A program made the position numbers and the translations under genes. Below are positions 25,696 to 34,094 of a DNA stretch of 64,000 nucleotides, one piece after another (within the stretch, counting starts at the first letter, position 1; each line of letters opens with the position of its first letter). The DNA comes from Devosia sp. Root413D1 (GTDB lineage: Bacteria > Pseudomonadota > Alphaproteobacteria > Rhizobiales > Devosiaceae): positions 1-64,000 of the forward strand of contig NZ_LMEA01000008.1 of NCBI RefSeq assembly GCF_001425235.1, read 5' to 3'. The notes under the pieces were generated by a model. That model searched no databases. It was not told the origin of the DNA and saw only the letters and a program-made list of their open reading frames with translations.

Positions 25696-26540
25696 CAGGC
25701 GGCTCCCGCCCAGCTGGCTTCGCGGTTGAGCACCGGCAGCGGCTCCAGCGAGCCATCGATCTGCGGCAGGCACGACAGCAGCCCCCGCGTGTAGGGATGC
25801 GTCGCCTCGTGCAATCGGCTTGCTTCGATGCTTTCGACGATCCGGCCGGCATACATGACGATCACCCGATCACAGAACTTCGACACCAGGTTGAGGTCGT
25901 GGCTGATGAAGATCAGCCCCATGCCGCGACGCGTCACCAGCTCGTCGAGGATCGACAGCACCTGGGTGCGCACCGTCACGTCGAGCGCCGAGGTGGGCTC
26001 GTCGGCGATCAAGAGGTCCGGTTCGCGCACCACCATCATGCCGATCATCACGCGCTGCCCCATGCCGCCCGAAAGCTCATGCGGGTAGAGCGAAAACACC
26101 CGCTCCGGCTCGCGGATATGCACGGCTTCGAGGATGCCCAGCGCCTTCTTCTTCGCGTCGCTACCGGGGATGCGGCGGTCGCCGATGCGTATCGCTTCGA
26201 CGATCTGCTTGCCGACGGTCATCACCGGGTTCAGCGAGAATTTTGGATCCTGCAGGATCATCCCCATGCGGCCGCCGCGCAGCGAGCGGCGGAGCTTGGG
26301 CGAGGCCGACTTGAGGTCGATGCCGTCGAAGGCCATTGTGTCGACGCTGATCCGCGCATAGGGCGGCAGCACGCCGAGCAGGGCGCGGCCGGTGAGGCTC
26401 TTGCCCGAGCCGCTTTCGCCGACAATGCCGAGCTTCTCGCGCCCCAATGTCAGCGATACGCCGCGCACCGCATCATTGTAGCCGCCATCATCGTTGCGGA
26501 AGGCGACATGCAGGTTTTCGATCTGGACGAGGTCGCTCAT
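25695..26540 (-). CDS. Peptide/opine-type ABC transporter ATP-binding protein (DppD class)
   Basis: This 281-residue ATPase has Walker A GESGSGKSL, the Q-loop ILQDPKFSLNP, Walker B LLIADEPTSALD and a C-terminal ATHPYTRGLLSCLP segment typical of the DppD/OppD class. The signature reads SGGMGQRVMIGMM, with Gly where Arg or Gln usually precedes QR (GGMRQR). Start and stop both overlap neighbouring genes by four bases, so the operon is tightly coupled. Confidence 0.92.
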   Translation of the reverse strand: MSDLVQIENLHVAFRNDDGGYNDAVRGVSLTLGREKLGIVGESGSGKSLTGRALLGVLPPYARISVDTMAFDGIDLKSASPKLRRSLRGGRMGMILQDPKFSLNPVMTVGKQIVEAIRIGDRRIPGSDAKKKALGILEAVHIREPERVFSLYPHELSGGMGQRVMIGMMVVREPDLLIADEPTSALDVTVRTQVLSILDELVTRRGMGLIFISHDLNLVSKFCDRVIVMYAGRIVESIEASRLHEATHPYTRGLLSCLPQIDGSLEPLPVLNREASWAGAA

Positions 26541-27439
26541 TTGCGCTGCCTCAGATGCGGATCGAGCAGGTCGCGCAAGGCGTCACCCAACAGGTTAAAG
26601 CCGAGCGACACGGTGAAGATCGCGATGCCAGGCACTGTTGCCACCCACCACTGGTCGAAGATGAACTTGCGGCCGGTGGAGATCATGGCGCCCCACTCGG
26701 GCAGTGGCGGCTGCGCCCCGAGCCCGATAAAGCCGAGGCCGGCGGCGGTGAGGATGATGCCTGCCATGTCGAAGGTCATGCGCACGATCACCGAACTCAG
26801 GCACATCGGGATGACGTGGAACACAATGATGCGGAACTCGCTGGCTCCGGCCAGCCGCACTGCGTTGACATAGTCCGAGTTGCGCACAATCAGCGCCTCG
26901 GCCCGCGCGAGGCGCGCATAGGGCGGCCAGGCGGTGAGCGTGATGGCGAGCGCTGCGTTGGTGATGCCGGGCCCGAGTGCCGCAACGAAGGCCAGCGCCA
27001 GCAGCAGCTTGGGGATGGCGAGGAACACGTCGGTGATGCGCATGAAGATCACGTCGACCCAGCCGCCCACCGTGCCGGAGACCGCGCCGATGATCAGCCC
27101 GATCGGCGCCGAGGTGACGATCACCAGCCCGACGATCAGCAGTGTCAGTTGCGAGCCGTAGAGAATGCGTGAGTAGATGTCGCGGCCGAGCTCATCGGCG
27201 CCCAGCCAATAGGTCGCACTCGGCGCGGCAAGGCGGTCGGTCAGGCTCGGCAAGTACGGGTCATGCGTCGCCAAGAGCGGCGCGAAAGCAGCGCAGAACA
27301 GCAGCACCACGACGATGACCAGCCCGACCAGGCCGAGCGGGTTGCGCATGAAGCGGCGGGTAAAGACCTTGAACTCGGCCCAGCGGGCGGCGCGCACCGC
27401 GCGCTTCGGATCGGCGACGAGATCGGGGGTGACGCTCAT
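26537..27439 (-). CDS. Peptide/opine-type ABC transporter permease (DppC class)
   Basis: This 300-residue permease has an N-terminal cytoplasmic stretch, the DppC-type RFMRNPLGLVGLVIV opening, TDRLAAPSATYWLGADELGRDIYSRILYG split across residues 65-95, and the EAA loop EALIVRNSDYVNAVRLAGAS. ATG 27439 is chosen. A longer frame reaching 27877 is a shadow of the upstream permease gene. Its start overlaps the DppB-class stop (ATGA). Confidence 0.93.
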   Translation of the reverse strand: MSVTPDLVADPKRAVRAARWAEFKVFTRRFMRNPLGLVGLVIVVVLLFCAAFAPLLATHDPYLPSLTDRLAAPSATYWLGADELGRDIYSRILYGSQLTLLIVGLVIVTSAPIGLIIGAVSGTVGGWVDVIFMRITDVFLAIPKLLLALAFVAALGPGITNAALAITLTAWPPYARLARAEALIVRNSDYVNAVRLAGASEFRIIVFHVIPMCLSSVIVRMTFDMAGIILTAAGLGFIGLGAQPPLPEWGAMISTGRKFIFDQWWVATVPGIAIFTVSLGFNLLGDALRDLLDPHLRQRK

Positions 27440-28470
27440 TTGGCGAACTCCCGTGAGCGCGGATCGAGTGCGCGGTACAGCACGTCGCTCAGCATGTTGA
27501 GAAGGATGAACACCACCCCGACCAGCAGCGTGCCACCCAGCACGGCGTTCATGTCGGCGGCGAACAGCGAAGAGTAGATGTAGTTGCCGATACCCGGCCA
27601 CGAGAAGATCGTCTCGATCAGCACCGAGCCCTCGAGCAGCCCGCCATAGCTCAGCGCGATGACAGTGACGAGCGGGATCGCCGCGTTGCGCAGCGCATGT
27701 CCGGCCACGGCGCGAAACTCGCTGGCGCCCTTCAGCCGGGCAGTCAGCACATATTCGCGGCTCAACTGGTCGAGCATCACCGAGCGCGTCATGCGCGAGA
27801 TATAGGCGAGGCTGTAATAGCCGAGCAGCAGCGCCGGCAGGATCATGTGGCTGATGGCGTTGAAGAAGATCTCCCACTCACCGGCGATGGCGCTGTCGAT
27901 CAGGATCGAGCCGGTGATGCGGTCGACCACGCCGACAAAGAACACATCGAGCTGGCCCGGGCCCGAGACCCAGCCGAGCAGGTAGTAAAAGACGAAGAGG
28001 CCGACGAGGCCGAGCCAGAACACCGGCACCGAATAGCCGACGAGGCCGACGACACGCAGCAGGTGGTCGGGCCACTTCTCATGCCAGTAGGCCGAGGCGA
28101 CACCCATCGGGACGCCCAGCACGACGCCGATGATCAACCCGATAGTGGAGAGCTCGAGCGTCGCGGGGAAGAAATTCAAGAGGTCGGTCAGAACCGGCCG
28201 GGAGGTCGAGAACGAGGTGCCGAAGTCGCCGCGCAGCAGCTTGCCGAGATATTCGATGAACTGTTGCCAGATCGGTTTGTCGAGCCCGAGCTCGAGATAG
28301 ACCTTCTGGTACACCTCCGGCGTCGCCTTCTCACCCACGATCGAGAGCACCGGATCGATCGGCAGCACCCGGCCGATGAAGAAGGTGAGGGCAGCGAGGC
28401 CAATAAGCGTGATCGCCACCGTGATCAGCCATGAGCCGATATCGATGAACAGGCGGAGGGGGCGGTTCAT
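27436..28470 (-). CDS. Peptide/opine-type ABC transporter permease (DppB class)
   Basis: This 344-residue permease has six hydrophobic helices and the DppB hallmarks LIGLAALTFFIGRVLPIDP near the N-terminus, LGLDKPIWQQFIEYLGKLLRGDFG and the late EAA loop (SREYVLTARLKGASEFRAV). The start is ATG 28470 (MNRPLRL). The in-frame extension to 28521 runs into repeat sequence. It forms the channel with the DppC-class subunit. Confidence 0.93.
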   Translation of the reverse strand: MNRPLRLFIDIGSWLITVAITLIGLAALTFFIGRVLPIDPVLSIVGEKATPEVYQKVYLELGLDKPIWQQFIEYLGKLLRGDFGTSFSTSRPVLTDLLNFFPATLELSTIGLIIGVVLGVPMGVASAYWHEKWPDHLLRVVGLVGYSVPVFWLGLVGLFVFYYLLGWVSGPGQLDVFFVGVVDRITGSILIDSAIAGEWEIFFNAISHMILPALLLGYYSLAYISRMTRSVMLDQLSREYVLTARLKGASEFRAVAGHALRNAAIPLVTVIALSYGGLLEGSVLIETIFSWPGIGNYIYSSLFAADMNAVLGGTLLVGVVFILLNMLSDVLYRALDPRSREFAK

Positions 28471-28500
28471 TGGGTTGCCCCGGTGACGCTGGCTGGGACG

Positions 28501-28643
28501 CCGGCGAGGGCTGACCCCCACCCCTGTCCCCTCCCCGAGACCCTCTCGAACAGCCTTCGTTTCTCCGACGACCGAGTCAGCGGCTCCTTCGTCTCCCTCC
28601 CCCTTGCGGGGAGGGGACAGGGGTGGGGGTCAGCCCTCGCCGG
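28501..28643. repeat. Inverted repeat element with 37-bp perfect arms
   Basis: Arms at 28501-28537 and 28607-28643 are perfectly complementary over 37 bases. The inner part (cccccacccctgtcccctcccc) is the core shared with copies at 43259, 52339 and 58886. The outer part (ccggcgagggctga) is specific to this locus. The element separates the binding protein gene from the permease genes of the peptide operon, and in RNA it would form a very stable hairpin. Confidence 0.85.
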
Positions 28644-28730
28644 GATTTCAGTCTGCGTCAAATGAGGCTCGTTCGTTCTGATGGTCAGTAGGTAGATAGA
28701 AGGCCGGAGGCGGACCTCCGGCCTGGTAGT

Positions 28731-30341
28731 TCATTCCTTCGTCACCGCGCCATAGCGGTCGTCGGAGAAGGTGATGCCGAGCACCACGCCCTTGACGTTC
28801 TTGCGCATGGCAACCTTGCGGCTGTCCTGGAACATGAACACGAACGGCGAGGTGTCGGTGTGCAGCCTCTGGGCCTCGTCGTAGAGCGCCTTGCGCTTTT
28901 CGACATCCTGCTCCTGCACGGCCTGGTTCACCAGCTCGGAGACCTTGCCCGAATCCCAGCCGAAGCGGTCGGCAAGGTTGCCCTTGGTGCCATCGGGATC
29001 GGTCGCATCGTGGTTGCCGAACGCCTTGGCGTTCGAGTGCGGATCGGGATAATCCGGACCCCACAGGCCGAACCAGATGTCGAGATCGTGCGAGCGATAG
29101 CGGTCGAGCCACGGGCCGCCATCCACCACCTGCAGGTCGAGATCGACGCCGATCTGGCTGAGCGTGGCCTGCACGGCCTGCGCGTAGTCAGGGTAGGGCG
29201 GCACGTTCCAGACGACGGTTGCGAGCTTGATCGGCGTTGCGACGCCGGACTCGGCGATCAGCGCCTTGGCCTTCTCGATATCGAGCGAGTAGGGGTTGTA
29301 GTTGATGCCGCCACCAAGGAACCCGTCCGGGATCATGGTCTGGTGCACCTTGATGGTGCCCTTGCCGATGGTATCGGCGATGCCCTGGTAGTCGACGCCA
29401 TACTTGATGGCTTCGACGACCTTCGGGTTGCTCAGCGCCGCGTTACGCGTGTTGAGGCCGAAATAGTACATCGTCGAGGACACGCCCTCGAGGATCTGCA
29501 CATCGGGGTTGGCGGAGACCGCGCCGATATCGTCGGGGCCGAGCTTGTTGGCGATATCGATGTCGCCCTTTTCGAGCGCCAGGCGCTGCGTCGCCGATTC
29601 CGGCATGTGCTGCAGGAAGACGCGATCGACGCCCGGGGCGGTGCCCCAGTAGTTCTCGTTGCGGCTGAGCAGGATCGAGACCTTGGGGTCCCACTTGGTC
29701 AGCACATAGGGGCCCGAGCCGGCCGAATTCTCGGACTTCAGCCAGGCATTGCCATAGTCGTTGCCGCCATCGGCGAGCTTGCCCTCATGCTGCTTGACGA
29801 TAGCAGAGTCGACGATGCCGCCGGTGAACGACGACAGCACGTAGAGCACGAAGCTCGGCGCATATTTCTGGTCGACTTCGAACTGCAGGGTCGAAGCATC
29901 GAGCGCCTTCACCTTGGCTTCGACGTTCTCCTTGGTCAGGCCGAACTGCGCGAAGATGAAGCTGATGCGGCTGTCGATCAGGATGACGCGGCGGATCGAA
30001 TATTCGGCGTCGGCAGCCGTCACCGGATTGCCCGAGGCGAACTTGGCGTTCGGGTTCATCTTGAACGTGAAGGTCTTGCCGTCTTCCGACACCGTCCAGC
30101 TCTCGGCGAGCACGCCGGTGATCTTGGTCGGGTCGGCCGGGTCGAAGCTGACCAGCGGCTGGTAGATCTGCTGGCTGGCGAGCACGCCGCCGACTTCCGA
30201 CACTTCCGCCGGATCGAGCGTGATGATGTCGTCGATCGCATCGGCGATGACGAGGGTATTCTTGGGCGTTTCGGCGATCGCTCCGGACGCGGTCATCACC
30301 GCGCCGACGGCAACCGCCATAAGCGTCTTGAACAAACGCAT
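28731..30341 (-). CDS. Peptide/opine-type ABC transporter substrate-binding protein
   Basis: This 536-residue family 5 extracellular solute-binding protein has a signal peptide ending TASGAIAE and the family opening (LVIADAIDDIITLDPAEVSE). It contains LAESWTVSEDGKTFTFKM and the PYPDYAQAVQATLSQIGVDL segment that is typical of DppA/OppA/nickel-type receptors. The start ATG 30341 gives a normal leader. The longer frame to 30407 is unlikely. The ligand may be a peptide, opine or other nitrogenous compound. The upstream XRE-cupin regulator hints at an amino-acid or polyamine-like nutrient. Confidence 0.92.
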   Translation of the reverse strand: MRLFKTLMAVAVGAVMTASGAIAETPKNTLVIADAIDDIITLDPAEVSEVGGVLASQQIYQPLVSFDPADPTKITGVLAESWTVSEDGKTFTFKMNPNAKFASGNPVTAADAEYSIRRVILIDSRISFIFAQFGLTKENVEAKVKALDASTLQFEVDQKYAPSFVLYVLSSFTGGIVDSAIVKQHEGKLADGGNDYGNAWLKSENSAGSGPYVLTKWDPKVSILLSRNENYWGTAPGVDRVFLQHMPESATQRLALEKGDIDIANKLGPDDIGAVSANPDVQILEGVSSTMYYFGLNTRNAALSNPKVVEAIKYGVDYQGIADTIGKGTIKVHQTMIPDGFLGGGINYNPYSLDIEKAKALIAESGVATPIKLATVVWNVPPYPDYAQAVQATLSQIGVDLDLQVVDGGPWLDRYRSHDLDIWFGLWGPDYPDPHSNAKAFGNHDATDPDGTKGNLADRFGWDSGKVSELVNQAVQEQDVEKRKALYDEAQRLHTDTSPFVFMFQDSRKVAMRKNVKGVVLGITFSDDRYGAVTKE

Positions 30342-30403
30342 GACAGTCTCCCTGGTTGAAGGCGTTAGTCTCCGGCTGATGAGGCCGTTTATCGTCGTAG
30401 GCG

Positions 30404-30919
30404 TCATCTCCTGCTGATCCCCAGGGGCGGGTTACCGATCCCCTCGAAAGTGAAGGTCAGCGCAGCGATGGGTAGAAGGGTATCGATCTGGGCCAGCACA
30501 GCCCGGGTGAAGATGCCGGCATCGCCGAGCAGCGCCACCACGCCGCGGGTTTCGCCCGCGATCACGATCGGGAAGCACGAGCAGGCGCCATAGCCCATGG
30601 CGACCAGCCCGTCGGTCTCGGGCAGGAAGGCCGCCATGCCGGCGACGCTGTCGCCGATGACCGGCTTCATCTCGCCGAGGATAGTGTTGTTCCAGACGTC
30701 ATCGCCCACCGGATCGACATTGCCGACCGGGAAATCGACCGGGTTGGACGTGCCGATGCGATGGGTCACCGATTTGTCCGGCGCCGTCGCAATGAAGGTC
30801 GCCGTGCGCACCCCCGGAATGCCGGTGAAGAGCTCCGCCAACACGGCGAAGAGCTGCGTCGGTCCGGCCGCCAGGGCGGTGCCGAGCTTCCACGCGATGG
30901 CAGGGTCGATCACTGTCAT
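30404..30919 (-). CDS. GAF-domain protein
   Basis: This 171-residue protein appears to consist of a single GAF-like sensory domain. Recognisable elements are AELFTGIPGVRTATFIA and ACSCFPIVIAGETRGVVALLGD, the latter a typical GAF strand-turn-strand, followed by a C-terminal helix. It has no membrane segment or output domain. The start ATG 30919 overlaps the stop of the XRE-cupin gene, and the importer binding protein follows 62 bases later. It probably senses the imported compound or a metabolite and works with that regulator, but its exact role is unknown. Confidence 0.7.
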   Translation of the reverse strand: MTVIDPAIAWKLGTALAAGPTQLFAVLAELFTGIPGVRTATFIATAPDKSVTHRIGTSNPVDFPVGNVDPVGDDVWNNTILGEMKPVIGDSVAGMAAFLPETDGLVAMGYGACSCFPIVIAGETRGVVALLGDAGIFTRAVLAQIDTLLPIAALTFTFEGIGNPPLGISRR

Positions 30920-31524
30920 TCCGGGAACAGCTGCATGGTCCCGACCCACAGTTCGAGCGCCGTGCCGGGGCCGATATTGGTGCCGCGATGCGGCCGGCGG
31001 CTGTCGAAATGCAGCGTGTCGCCGGGGCCGAGCCGATACTCGACGCCGTCGACCTCGTAGAGCATCTCGCCCGAGACCAGATAGACGAAATCCTCGCCCT
31101 CGTGGCTCATCATCTCGGAGGCATGGCCGGGCGGCACGTGCGACAGGCAGGCATTGAGCTTGGCGTCGGGGAAGCCGCGCTCGAGGAATTCGTAGAAGCG
31201 CGAGGTGCCGCCGACCTTGTAGGTCTGGCGCTGGCCCGAATGGCTGACCACGCTGTGCTGGCGCGCCGGGGCGGCGGACACGAACTGGTCCACCGTGCTC
31301 TCGAGCGCCTTGGCGACATTATACAGCGAGGCCAGCGACGGTGTGGAGATGCCGCGCTCGATCTGCGAGATGAAGCCGACGGTCAGCGATGCCTCTTCGG
31401 CCACCTGCTGCTGCGTCTTGCCCAGTTCCTTGCGGCGGTCGCGCAGACGCTGCCCAAGGCTGGGGTCGATCGGAGTCGATTGCTCGACCGGATCGGAACG
31501 CTTTTCAAACTTCAAGACTGGCAC
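30916..31524 (-). CDS. XRE-family regulator with C-terminal cupin domain
   Basis: This 202-residue regulator has a helix-turn-helix at about residues 24-80 (LRDRRKELGKTQQQVAEEA, VGFISQIERGISTPSLASL) and a small beta-barrel cupin at about 125-195. The cupin has HVPPGHASEMMSHEGEDFVYLVSGE followed by the closing PGDTLHFDSRRPH motif. This is the PuuR-like layout used for control of amino-acid and polyamine use. Translation begins at GTG 31524, since no ATG is available. It is first in the operon with the GAF protein and the peptide-type importer, so it most likely controls its own operon through the palindrome just upstream. Confidence 0.92.
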   Translation of the reverse strand: MPVLKFEKRSDPVEQSTPIDPSLGQRLRDRRKELGKTQQQVAEEASLTVGFISQIERGISTPSLASLYNVAKALESTVDQFVSAAPARQHSVVSHSGQRQTYKVGGTSRFYEFLERGFPDAKLNACLSHVPPGHASEMMSHEGEDFVYLVSGEMLYEVDGVEYRLGPGDTLHFDSRRPHRGTNIGPGTALELWVGTMQLFPE

Positions 31525-31539
31525 GGGCGCCCTCGCGAT

Positions 31540-31554
31540 TTTAGTGACACTAAA
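31540..31554. promoter_or_regulatory. Perfect palindrome TTTAGTG-A-CACTAAA, likely XRE-cupin operator
   Basis: A perfect 7-1-7 palindrome lies 15 bases upstream of the GTG start of the XRE-cupin gene. It is AT-rich against a GC-rich background and placed where a repressor would block transcription or early elongation. Binding by the adjacent regulator is inferred from position. Confidence 0.7.
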
Positions 31555-31617
31555 GTAGCGCGCGCCCGAGTCAATCCCACCCCAGATTATGCCCGGCTGA
31601 TCCTCGTGTTGTGGAAG

Positions 31618-32586
31618 CTAGCCCTGGCTCAGCTCCCACTCGATGGTGCGGCGCAGCGCCTGCTCTTCGGGAACGATCTCAGTGTAGCCGAGTTCGGCCC
31701 GAATACGAGCGGAATCGAGCGTCAGTGGATAGCTGAGGTCGCTGCTGTCGGCGCGATCGGCAAGCACGCCGCCGGCATCGGCGTCGACCAGCACGATCTC
31801 GCTGTCGACACCCATCAGCGTCAGCACGGTGCGGGCCCAGTCGGCCTGGGTACGGACGAAGGGCTGCGCCACGTTGTACACCCGACCCTCGGCCTCGGGC
31901 AGGGTGGCCGCCAGCGCCAGCGCCTCGGCCACATCGTCGATATAGGCGTAGGAATTGAGCCAGCCCGCGCCGCGCCGATCGAGCCGGAACGGTTCACCCG
32001 CCTTGGCGCTCTTGATCGCCCAGGCGAAGCGATGCTGCTTGTCGTCGGGTCCGAAGATCATCGGCAGCCGCAGCACCGTCGCCTGCGGCGCGCCGGCCGC
32101 CATGGCGAACTCCTCGATCGGGATCTTGTCGTATTCCTCGAACAGGTCGTCCTCGATCCCCTTGGGCCGGCGCTCGTTCTGCCGATAGGGGTAGCGCAAA
32201 GTCCTCAGCGGCGAATCCTCGGTGGCCGGCTCCGGCCGGATCGCCGGGCTTTCCTTCTTCAACAGGCCCCCATAGTTCGAGTAGACGTCGGTGGAACTCA
32301 CCAGCACATAGCGCGCTCCAGCCTTGCCCGCCGCCTCGATCACCGGCTGCGTGTTGCGCAGGCTGATGGTGAAAATATCGATGACGGCGGTGACGCCGCT
32401 ATCCTTCAACAGCTTCGTCAGCGTCTCGCCGTCCATGCGGTCGGCCTGCTCGAACCGCACGCCGTCAGGCAGTTTCACCTCGTGCTGGCCGCGCGCCACC
32501 ACCAGCACGTCATGGCCACGTTCTTTGAGCCGTTTCGCCGTGGCGGTGCCGAGAAAGCCCGTCCCTCCGATGATTGCGATGGTCAT
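31618..32586 (-). CDS. NAD-dependent epimerase/dehydratase family protein
   Basis: This 322-residue extended short-chain dehydrogenase/reductase-like protein has the N-terminal NAD(P) motif IGGTGFLG (about residues 5-12) and a VSSTDVYSNYGG strand. The catalytic-type Tyr/Lys pair is not a clean YxxxK at the expected place; the region reads LRYPYRQNERRPKG. Some atypical SDRs of this kind are binding or regulatory proteins, not oxidoreductases. ATG 32586 follows AAGGAG at a good distance. A longer frame upstream enters repeat sequence. It is not clearly linked to either neighbour. Confidence 0.78.
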   Translation of the reverse strand: MTIAIIGGTGFLGTATAKRLKERGHDVLVVARGQHEVKLPDGVRFEQADRMDGETLTKLLKDSGVTAVIDIFTISLRNTQPVIEAAGKAGARYVLVSSTDVYSNYGGLLKKESPAIRPEPATEDSPLRTLRYPYRQNERRPKGIEDDLFEEYDKIPIEEFAMAAGAPQATVLRLPMIFGPDDKQHRFAWAIKSAKAGEPFRLDRRGAGWLNSYAYIDDVAEALALAATLPEAEGRVYNVAQPFVRTQADWARTVLTLMGVDSEIVLVDADAGGVLADRADSSDLSYPLTLDSARIRAELGYTEIVPEEQALRRTIEWELSQG

Positions 32587-32678
32587 GCCGCGCGACTCCT
32601 TTTTGCGAGAGAGGCGGGAGGGTGTTCGAGACCGCGGCGAGGAGCAAGGCGTAAGATTGCCGCTCTGGTTCACTAGCC

Positions 32679-32715
32679 CTCCCTTCCCCCGCGTCCGCTG
32701 GGGGAGGGGGCGAAA
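32679..32715. repeat. GC-rich hairpin in spacer
   Basis: The stem pairs ccctcccttcccccg with a gggggaggggg run around a short loop (cgtccgct). It resembles the stems of the larger repeat families but has no second arm. It lies between the ROK repressor gene stop and the start of the epimerase-like gene and may end the ROK transcript. Confidence 0.45.
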
Positions 32716-32728
32716 AGCCACAACAGCG

Positions 32729-33928
32729 TTAGTTCACCAACCGCCCATGGTGACGCAGCACCAGGCCGACAGCGCCCATGCAGGCGCCGTTGTCGGAGAA
32801 TTGGCTGGGCCTGAGGATGGTGCGGGCCACGTCGGGAACGTCAACATGCTTGACCAGGGTGAAGCGCTCGAAGCTCTCGGCCAGGGGCTTCATCAGGATG
32901 TCGCCGGCCATCGCCAGGCGCCCGCTCACCACCACCAGCGTCGGGTTGAACACCGAGCCGATCAGCCCCAGGCCGTGCCCGCCCGCCTCTCCGGTCCGGG
33001 CAATGAGGGAGCGGCAGAGGGCGTCCCCGCCCAGCGCCATTTCGACCACGTCGGTCAGCCGCAGCGCGCGGCCGAAATGTCGCTCCGCCTCGGCCATTGG
33101 CGCGCGGAAACTGGCATAGACCTCGATGCAGCCGCGATTGCCGCAGCGGCAGAGCGGTCCCTGCGGATCGATCACCACATGACCGAACTCGCCTGCGCCG
33201 CCGGCAATGCCGCGCAGCACCCGGCCACCAGCGACGATCGCGCCGCCGATACCGAGGTCGAGCGTATAGACCACGAAATCATCGTGCCCCTGCGCCGCGC
33301 CCCAGGTCATTTCGGCAATGGCCGAGCAGTTGGATTCGTTGTCGCAGAAGATCGGCACGTCGGGGAAAATCGGCCCGAACAGCTCGCGCATGTCGACGCC
33401 GGCCCAGGTCGGCATGCCACCGGCACGGAGTACCGTACCGGTCACCGGATTGACCGGGCCGCCCACCGCGATGCCGACGCCCAACAGGCCGTCCTGCCGT
33501 TGCCACTTCCCCTCATAGGCCTCGGTGATCAGCCGCCGCACATGCTGGATCGCCGTTTGCGGCGAATAGTCGATCTCAAGATTGATGGTCTTGTCCGACA
33601 ATACGGTATGCGCCACATCGGCGAGGATCACCTGGATCTCGGTCGAGCCGATCAGGATGCCGATGCAGGTGCCGGCCCGCGGGTTGAGGGTCAGCGCGGT
33701 CGCCGGCCGACCGACGCCGCCGGCCGACTCGCTGCCGATTTCCACAACCATCTGCGAGCGCCGGAGCTCGGTGAGGGCCGTTGAGATCGTGGACTTGGCC
33801 AGCCCGGTGAGCCGCGAAAGTTGTGTTGCGCTCAGTGCACCACGCTCGCTCAGGGCGCGCACAATCCGCCCCGCCGGTGTGGCTAAAGCACTGTCAGCAA
33901 GTAGAGATTTGAGCTCGATCCGGTTCAC
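32729..33928 (-). CDS. ROK-family transcriptional repressor
   Basis: This 399-residue ROK repressor has an N-terminal winged helix (GALSATQLSRLTGLAKSTISTALTELRRSQ) followed by a sugar-kinase-like domain. It keeps the zinc-type motif CRCGNRGCIEVYAS and the phosphate loop LDLGIGGAIVAGG. Translation starts at GTG 33928 after a strong GGAGG. It is divergent from the sugar ABC operon that begins at 34095. It very likely represses that operon until the imported sugar or a product binds. The spacer holds a matching inverted repeat (33961-33984). Confidence 0.92.
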   Translation of the reverse strand: MNRIELKSLLADSALATPAGRIVRALSERGALSATQLSRLTGLAKSTISTALTELRRSQMVVEIGSESAGGVGRPATALTLNPRAGTCIGILIGSTEIQVILADVAHTVLSDKTINLEIDYSPQTAIQHVRRLITEAYEGKWQRQDGLLGVGIAVGGPVNPVTGTVLRAGGMPTWAGVDMRELFGPIFPDVPIFCDNESNCSAIAEMTWGAAQGHDDFVVYTLDLGIGGAIVAGGRVLRGIAGGAGEFGHVVIDPQGPLCRCGNRGCIEVYASFRAPMAEAERHFGRALRLTDVVEMALGGDALCRSLIARTGEAGGHGLGLIGSVFNPTLVVVSGRLAMAGDILMKPLAESFERFTLVKHVDVPDVARTILRPSQFSDNGACMGAVGLVLRHHGRLVN

Positions 33929-33949
33929 GCTCCTCCCTCCCCAAGCGCG

Positions 33950-33984
33950 TTGACAAGCCGAATAAGTTCACCATAGAACTAATA
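33950..33984. promoter_or_regulatory. Promoter with ROK-type operator
   Basis: A TTGACA at 33950-33955 is followed by an imperfect inverted repeat, aataagttc-accata-gaactaata (33961-33984). ROK repressors commonly bind AT-rich repeats of the TTAGTTC/GAACTAA type. The repeat overlaps the expected -10 region of the promoter for the sugar ABC operon, so binding would block transcription. The promoter assignment is by eye. Confidence 0.65.
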
Positions 33985-34094
33985 CGACGGTGCGCAGGAG
34001 GATGTGCACCGCCGGGAGAAAAGCGCAAGTAGCCACAGGAGCCGGCCGGGTGAGCCGGGGTGGGGACGGGCGCTTTCAAGGGAGAGAGACAATT

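Noticed and set aside
28501-28643. Repeat as an ordinary rho-independent terminator
   Set aside because: The arms are 37 bases long with no T tract, and the core recurs at several other loci, so a dispersed element fits better. A terminator-like effect is still possible.
28860-30359. 499-residue plus-strand frame opposite the binding protein
   Set aside because: It mirrors the coding frame of a standard solute-binding protein and has no motif of its own.
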